A stretch of 64,000 nucleotides of DNA from Gonocerus acuteangulatus (lineage: Eukaryota > Arthropoda > Insecta > Hemiptera > Coreidae), in NCBI GenBank assembly GCA_946811695.1, contig OX328123.1, positions 42,807,335-42,871,334 of the forward strand. Reading direction: 5' to 3'. This document shows, one piece after another, positions 60,201 through 64,000 of the stretch (positions within the stretch are counted from its first letter, which is position 1; every line of letters begins with the position of its first letter). Made by a program: the position numbers and the translations under genes. The notes beneath the pieces are model-generated. The model saw only the letters and a list, made by a program, of their open reading frames with translations, did not search any database and had not been told where the DNA came from.

Positions 60201-62453
60201 GACTGTAATTAATTTTTTTAATTTAGAAATAATCTGAAAATATTAATTTTAACATACTTCCTTAAACCAATTTAATTGAAACTCAGAAAAGTGAATTTTA
60301 TCGGCTCATTTGGTGTGTTTTTTGTAACAAAAATGATTTGTCCTTTGACATATGGATGAAACAGTTGTATATGATAGCTTAAGTCTAATTTGCACTAATA
60401 GAAAATCCTGAACGGTAGACTCTTTTTTAGAGGGGTCTCGTTTGTCGAGACGTAAATAAAAAAAAAGTGATATTACCTATTAATTGAAAAAGTCGTTCTT
60501 TTCAAACTAAGCTCTAGCTCCCTAAGGATTTCATTACTGCCTTGACAGCGAACCTCTTATCACTCCAATCACACTTTGTTCAATAAAATTACTTGGCTCC
60601 TAAAAAAATGCCCACACCATTCAACTATCTAAATAAATCAATAACACATGCCTATAATCACAATCCCCTAAAAAGAATTTCTTTCTAAACAATAAAGACA
60701 ACTATTTCCTGAGACCTCGGTTAGCTGAAGCAAGAGATTGTGTTTTGGGAGTTAATAGCGTTCTCACCTAGTTCACAGAGATTTTAACCAGCATGATCAT
60801 ACTGGAATAGCCAGCTCATAACTGAACTGCTTCATTCTTAAATCCCAATTTTTTTCTACCTAGTTATAGATCGTTCACCATTTCAATTAGTATTATTAGG
60901 AAAATCTTTCAAATCTCAAATTATCCAACGCGAATGCTAATATCTAAGTGCTTTCCTCGAGTCTGTTCAAGCATTCTAACAATTTGCCACTGAAGGATAT
61001 AGTACAAATTTCATACTTCCTTTTAACTTAAACCTGTCTATAAGTGCCTTTCAATTTCAATCCAATTCTATTTTCTTAAGGTCCAATTCTCGTTTTCAAA
61101 GATTCTTGCAAAGAACCCCCAAGGTCCTCTCCTCTACATTTGGTATGATGCTGTCAGCACAACCCTATTAAAGACGAATTTTTAAATAAAAGTTAAAAAA
61201 TGGTATAATAAAAGAAAAATGATCAATACAACAATAACAACTGTTCATTACAACAAAGTAGTTTTGATCACAATAGATAATACCCACAAGTATTCACCTC
61301 CAGCCAGAAATTACTCAATCACAAACCCAACTAAGATATACTTGGACTTAATTAAAGCCAAATACTGAACAAGAGAAATGTTCTTCCGAAAGAGTTTCTT
61401 GGACCATCTTCAAAACCCACTGTGGAGCTTCCAATCCTAAGCCCTTTTCAAAATAGAAAGTGCTTCTAAAAAACTCAATACCTCCTCAGTCAAGACACAC
61501 TAAAATTTTTAAGCTTCTATTAAAATCTGTCATTATAATCATTCCTTGAGATTATTCATTTCCTTATAGGAAATAAAGTTTATTAATTTAACAAACTTAG
61601 GTCAAATAAATAGCTGCTGATACTTCACACACAAATAGTAAGAAAAAATATGAGGCCAGGAATTGCACAAAAATTCATATTAATCAATATTATGAACAAG
61701 GAATATCATTAATACCGAAAAAGTTGGTATCGAAAATAAGTTACAAAGAAAAATTATAGTAAATCTGAAGTGATAACTAAATATAAGAGATTGATAAGTA
61801 AAACCAGAGTGTAAACTACCTTCGAAGCATTGACGTACTAATAACAGAAGGAGAAATGACCTCCACTTCCCATCCAATATATTCTCTATGTTCACATATT
61901 TGTTCAAATATAGTTTCTCTTTTCTCCTCGGTAAGAGATTTAGAATCTGCACAGCCTGTTTCTTTCAAATCATCTTCTTTTGACTTTGGGCAATAGCAAA
62001 TTCCATAAACCATGGGCCCTAGAATAGATAACCATACACAGATTAACAATGTCCAAGAACGTTAAATAGCAAGCACTCTCTAGTAACCCTTCAAACAGTC
62101 ATAGTAATAACAAATAAAGATAATTAGACAACCAAATGAAATGGAAAAATCGAACAAAGGTCTATAATGGACTAGAAAATAGGCTCATCTCAATGTCGAA
62201 TAATAAATGATATGACTAAATAAATAGATAAAAATCTTGGTTAAATACCTAAAACAGGACCTCTTCCAGCTTCATCTATACCAAGTATACAGGGTTGTTC
62301 TTTGCAAATATCAGGAACTGTGGAGGCTACAAAATAATTTTGCTCTCTGTTAAAATTTGAACAAAATAGAGCTAATTCCTTTGCATTCTTAGGATATTGA
62401 TTTTCCAGATGAATAGATTTTTCCTCATGATTTTCATCATTTATATCTTCCAT
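47093..62453 (-). CDS. RNASEH2A: ribonuclease H2 catalytic subunit A, six coding exons
   Basis: Encodes the catalytic subunit of the nuclear heterotrimeric RNase H2, which cuts the RNA strand of RNA/DNA hybrids and starts removal of single ribonucleotides from DNA. The coding exons are 62453-62249, 62018-61820, 60155-60029, 59952-59772, 50917-50794 and 47210-47093. All junctions are GT-AG and in phase, giving 954 nt and 317 residues (about 299 in human). The family motif [12 protein letters not shown] carries Asp60 and Glu61; FVDTVG carries Asp168; KKADSTYP carries Asp196; Tyr235 in WGSGYPGD matches the tyrosine that recognises the RNA-DNA junction. The C-terminal [11 protein letters not shown] and HRFF...AVSL match the animal orthologue. 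The ATG at 62453 is the first in frame. Introns are 230, 1664, 76, 8854 and 3583 bp. The two long ones are full of transposons. No stop or frameshift is seen, so the gene looks functional. Partner subunits are not in the window. Confidence 0.95.
48264..49853. mobile_element. head-to-head Tc1 chimera in RNASEH2A intron 5
   Basis: Ends CAGTATCTCCCAAAAGTAAT and, inverted, CAGTGTCTCCCAAAAGTAAT, both flanked by TA. About 570 bp are inverted between the ends. Both arms are the 5' half of one Tc1 transposon: [15 protein letters not shown] and [11 protein letters not shown] on the plus strand (48690-48835), and [16 protein letters not shown] text on the minus strand around 49350. The right copy continues on the minus strand to [14 protein letters not shown] (49037-48834). 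The transposase C-terminal DPxE part is missing, and stops are present, so it is inactive. Confidence 0.75.
50335..50631 (-). pseudogene. I-like LINE, extreme 3' fragment
   Basis: 98 codons with [20 protein letters not shown] and the knuckle [17 protein letters not shown], then TAA. It matches the C-terminus of the LINE at 30160-32217. It sits in RNASEH2A intron 5, in sense orientation, 163 bp from exon 5. Confidence 0.8.
50794..50917 (-). CDS. RNASEH2A: RNASEH2A coding exon 5
   Basis: Acceptor TTTCTATAG, donor TG|GTATGT. Completes Asp238 across the 8.85-kb intron and codes [20 protein letters not shown] and [20 protein letters not shown]. Confidence 0.93.
51229..51262. repeat. poly(A) tract
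   Basis: A-rich run in RNASEH2A intron 4 with a single CAG interruption. No adjacent SINE or LINE is recognised. Confidence 0.7.
51783..51848. repeat. (TA)n microsatellite
   Basis: TA array with one TTT interruption, in RNASEH2A intron 4. Confidence 0.9.
51849..52923. other. intron 4 sequence, no feature recognised
   Basis: Unique-looking AT-rich sequence. A minus-strand 72-codon frame (52737-52519) is open but low in complexity at its end, and I do not call it. Confidence 0.35.
52941..54308. mobile_element. Penelope-like inverted element with hammerhead-like motifs
   Basis: Long inverted arms (about 52943-53475 and 53735-54267) surround a 260-bp centre. Both flanks carry the near-identical TACCATCTTTTA(A)GTAA (52924-52940 and 54309-54324), a target duplication of about 16 bp. 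Each arm contains CTGACGAAGGCTACCAATGA followed by GTAGCCGAAACGTCC (54166-54200 +, 53007-53042 -). That is CTGANGA, a six-base-pair stem, then GAAA: the order of a hammerhead core. Such ends and arrangement are known from Penelope-like retroelements. No reverse transcriptase remains. Confidence 0.55.
54325..55465. other. intron 4 sequence, no feature recognised
   Basis: A 63-codon plus-strand frame (54374-54565) with acidic D/S content is open but unrecognised, and the neighbouring text (54600-54650, 55130-55260) has similar coding-like pieces. It may be an eroded transposase or a processed gene. I could not assign it. Confidence 0.3.
55466..55510. repeat. (TA)n microsatellite
   Basis: Pure TA array just upstream of an inverted-repeat block. 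Confidence 0.85.
55545..56090. repeat. compound direct and inverted repeat
   Basis: TATGCTTGATGTTATTTTTC with GCTGGGATAGTATTTTTAGA occurs in direct orientation at 55548 and 55876 and inverted at about 56030-56080. The GTACTTGTTTCTTCCTCGGT segment is likewise inverted between about 55680 and 55935. This order resembles the partial tandem plus inverted copies that Penelope-like elements leave. The hairpin at 40407-40528 shares its outer text. Confidence 0.65.
56770..57100. repeat. fragment of the 3375-4560 repeat family
   Basis: CGGAAAATGGTTTTTGGAGCGAAATT..., AAGCTTACTAAATTCTCTAC and GTCAATATGAAAAATAAGAG follow the order seen at 3710-4210, with heavy divergence. Confidence 0.5.
57151..57214. 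repeat. poly(T), 64 bases
   Basis: Uninterrupted T run on the plus strand, that is poly(A) in the RNASEH2A transcript. It is the longest homopolymer in the window. Confidence 0.9.
57585..59157 (-). mobile_element. non-autonomous Helitron with nested inverted repeat
   Basis: Minus-strand relative of 24595-25752. It begins TCTACTATATATTTATC at 59157, then has CACCCAGCCGAAACC, and near its end AACTACTTATCTGTCGTGAC and CAGCTA at about 57585. About 720 bp at 58065-58785 are absent from the other copy. It lies in RNASEH2A intron 4, in sense orientation. Confidence 0.65.
58065..58785. repeat. inverted repeat inserted in the Helitron
   Basis: Arms carry GGTAAACCTGAAGGAGAGCG at the left and its inverse CGCTCTCCTTCAGGTTTACC at the right, with CACTAAACACGAATCCGTTG in both. 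An extra half copy is at 58490-58600. A CG-rich GAGCGAGCGGAGCGAGCGG lies in the centre. Relatives of the same text occur at 32674 and 36740-37050. Confidence 0.65.
59772..59952 (-). CDS. RNASEH2A: RNASEH2A coding exon 4
   Basis: Acceptor CTTTTTAG, donor G|GTATGT. Codes [30 protein letters not shown] and WGSGYPG, with catalytic Asp196 and junction-sensing Tyr235. Confidence 0.95.
60029..60155 (-). CDS. RNASEH2A: RNASEH2A coding exon 3
   Basis: Acceptor AATTTTAG, donor CAA|GTATTT, phase 0 at its end. Codes [16 protein letters not shown] and [15 protein letters not shown], with catalytic Asp168. Confidence 0.95.
60660..61560 (+). pseudogene. worn jockey-like reverse transcriptase relic in intron 2
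   Basis: In shifting plus-strand frames I read AFLESVQAF (compare the jockey AFLDVAQAFDRVW), then [20 protein letters not shown], in the place of the GVPQGSxLGPLLY box. Stops and frameshifts are dense. It is antisense to RNASEH2A. A remote match, so moderate confidence only. Confidence 0.4.
61820..62018 (-). CDS. RNASEH2A: RNASEH2A coding exon 2
   Basis: Acceptor TATTCTAG, donor AG|GTAGTT. Codes [22 protein letters not shown] and [11 protein letters not shown], the conserved DSK-L and ISxxxISxxML segments of eukaryotic RNase H2A. Confidence 0.95.
62249..62453 (-). CDS. RNASEH2A: RNASEH2A coding exon 1
   Basis: Starts ATG GAA GAT and codes residues 1-68 plus the first base of Gly69. An acidic, poorly conserved N-terminus leads into [15 protein letters not shown] with the first two catalytic acids. 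The donor is G|GTATTT. Confidence 0.95.
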
Positions 62454-63264
62454 TTTAGATATATAAGTATAACTGATTACCTCTACAAAAGGTTACATTT
62501 CCATTTGGAGGGAAAGTTTTTATGGACATCCAAGTAGATACAAACAACAACATTTACAAGAATTGACAAAAAATAATCGCAACTGTTTTCGAGTTTCATA
62601 AGAAAATATTTAAAAGCCACATTTCTTTTTTTCTCTTAAGCTCAAGATTATGATACGTTGACATTTTCGTCAGCATTCCGCCTTGCCTGATCGTCGTAAG
62701 CTTGATTACTTTATAACCGAAACAGAGGAAACATGCTGAATTCGTTTGACTATTAGGAATTGCATCATCATAACATTCAAGTTTCTCCACGCTTGAGGCT
62801 TTTTTACTCACTTTCCATGAAATAATGGTATTTCGTATCGGTATCGTACATAATCATGAAATACTATAGTTTTCCTGCAAGAAAACCAAAATTACAGCCA
62901 GTCACGTTTTTAAATTTTCATGTAGTTCCTCCAAACGTTAGTTATAGTGAAACTGGACTATTCCTCTGAATGCATTTGTCCGATCGATTTTTTTCATCCT
63001 TATATATAGTATTAAAAAAAAAGTGCGGGGTGGTCATGGAAAAACGTTGAAAACAAAATCATGTAATACAATCTTCGAAAATAAATTCGTCGCAATTATT
63101 TTTGCTGTAACAGATAATATCAATAGCTTAGTCGAAAATTTGTGACTCCAATATGTTTCATTACCACACATATACTGGATATTTTCTATTTACAGGCCAG
63201 CAAGAGGGAGTCTCTTGCAATCTGAGTGATAACTGTATGGGCAACACTGCTTAATATCGGGGCA
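62454..63264. other. upstream region of RNASEH2A
   Basis: Holds the presumed promoter and 5' UTR of RNASEH2A. I see no clear TATA or initiator. A 71-codon minus-strand frame (62811-62596) has no ATG start and is probably incidental. Confidence 0.4.
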
Positions 63265-63318
63265 ATGTTAACATTCTGCTATACTGCTATGTTAACATTC
63301 AAACTGGAAGAGAACCCG
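63265..63318 (+). other. possible first coding exon of a divergent gene
   Basis: ATG followed by 17 codons ending KLEENP and a strong donor GTGAGT at 63319, in phase 0. No downstream exon can be seen before the window ends, and the ATGTTAACATTC text is internally repeated, so this is weak. Confidence 0.2.
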
Positions 63319-63324
63319 GTGAGT

Positions 63325-63711
63325 ATGTTTGTGACTTTCATTAGAGCCATGTAATCGTTATTATATAATATTTATTAACCTTTATTCACATTTTCACGGT
63401 TTTGTCTTCAATTAAAACAGTTTGCTTTAATTTTGGAATATCTGCATAACATATGAGAATAAACATTCTCTCAAACTTCAAATTCTCAACGTCAAAGCAA
63501 GCCACTTTACCGTAGGCAAGTGATGAAAAATGTCCTTTAAAAAAATCAGGAAAGACACTGCTGGTTATTTTCATTTAAATTCTATATCCCCAGCCAAGGG
63601 GAAGAACCACTGAAATTTAGAGGAAAATTGAGGCATTCAGAACCAGAGCGGACTATATTGTAAATTAAGTTTGAAAAGTTAAATCACAGTATGCCATGGT
63701 ATCTGAAGCCT
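63325..63711. other. no recognisable gene
   Basis: Short frames only; nothing supported. Confidence 0.4.
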
Positions 63712-63719
63712 GTATTGAG

Positions 63720-63999
63720 CATGGGCGTGTATAAGGTGGAGGGGGCTGCAGCCCCCCCCCCACCCCCGAAATTTTCATTTGATGGTAAAAATGTGTCATA
63801 AAAACCTTAAAAATAAATTAAATAAGATCGCTTAGTTAATAAAAAATAGTTTATTTTAGGAGTAATTGCATTTTAGTTGCCTAAAACTATTCCAAGATCT
63901 ATTTTTATTAATTTTTCATATTCCAAACCCTGGAAATGGTCTCAGCCCCCCCGAAATTTTCCCAGCCCCTCCCGAAATTATTTCCTATATACGCCCATG
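63720..63999 (+). mobile_element. G-run MITE, copy G, at window edge
   Basis: Left end CATGGGCGTGTATAAGGTGG followed by GGGGGCTGCAGCCCCCCCCC; right end TTCCTATATACGCCCATG at 63982-63999. The expected 8-bp duplication would start with G (GTATTGAG at 63712-63719), and base 64000 is G, but the rest is outside the window. Confidence 0.8.
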
Positions 64000-64000
64000 G

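Noticed and set aside
61816..62049. independent small gene with IGPMVYG start
   Set aside because: It is RNASEH2A exon 2 read back into its intron; the splice junctions explain it fully.
62596..62811. 71-codon frame upstream of RNASEH2A as an N-terminal exon
   Set aside because: It starts at GTG, has no donor joining in phase to exon 1, and exon 1 already begins with a good ATG and full-length match.

Overview
This is eukaryotic, AT-rich nuclear DNA, most likely from an arthropod. I cannot narrow it further from sequence alone. The evidence is a split gene with GT-AG introns for a eukaryotic RNase H2 catalytic subunit, LINEs of RTE, jockey and I type, tRNA- and 5S-derived SINEs, Tc1/mariner, hAT-like and Helitron elements, Penelope-like ends, and many long (TA)n tracts. 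Almost the whole window is transposon-derived.

The only gene I can reconstruct completely is RNASEH2A on the minus strand (62453 down to 47093). It has six coding exons that join in phase into 317 residues with every catalytic residue present. Its introns 4 and 5 (about 8.9 and 3.6 kb) carry several long inverted repeats, a Helitron, a Tc1 chimera and LINE debris. Intron 2 holds a worn jockey-like relic.

Layout. 1-20 kb: SINEs, an 8-bp-TSD hAT-like element (6628-7829), two copies of a short G-run MITE, a GC-rich block (7985-8605), and four isolated exon-like open segments (8668-8768 +, 13350-13483 +, 14097-14279 +, 16690-16818 -). These may be parts of real genes with very long introns, but I cannot name them. 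20-36 kb: LINE remnants (I-like at 20.1-20.8 and 30.2-32.2 kb minus, RTE-like at 27.2-29.5 kb plus, jockey-like at 33.4-35.5 kb plus) and a Helitron nested in a MITE. 36-47 kb: tandem and inverted repeats, a fold-back element nested in another MITE copy, two TA-target DNA transposons beside each other in a (TA)n tract, and a 3.5-kb palindrome. 47-62.5 kb: RNASEH2A. 62.5-64 kb: its upstream region, a possible divergent first exon, and a last MITE copy ending at the window edge.

The most notable observations are: a seven-copy MITE family with G/C-run ends and clear 8-bp target duplications; the density of large fold-back structures, several inside the RNASEH2A transcription unit; a hammerhead-ribozyme-like core in both arms of a Penelope-like inverted element; a head-to-head Tc1 chimera; and 5S- and tRNA-headed SINEs sharing one 3' tail. 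I found no undescribed protein system. The novelty here lies in repeat architecture.
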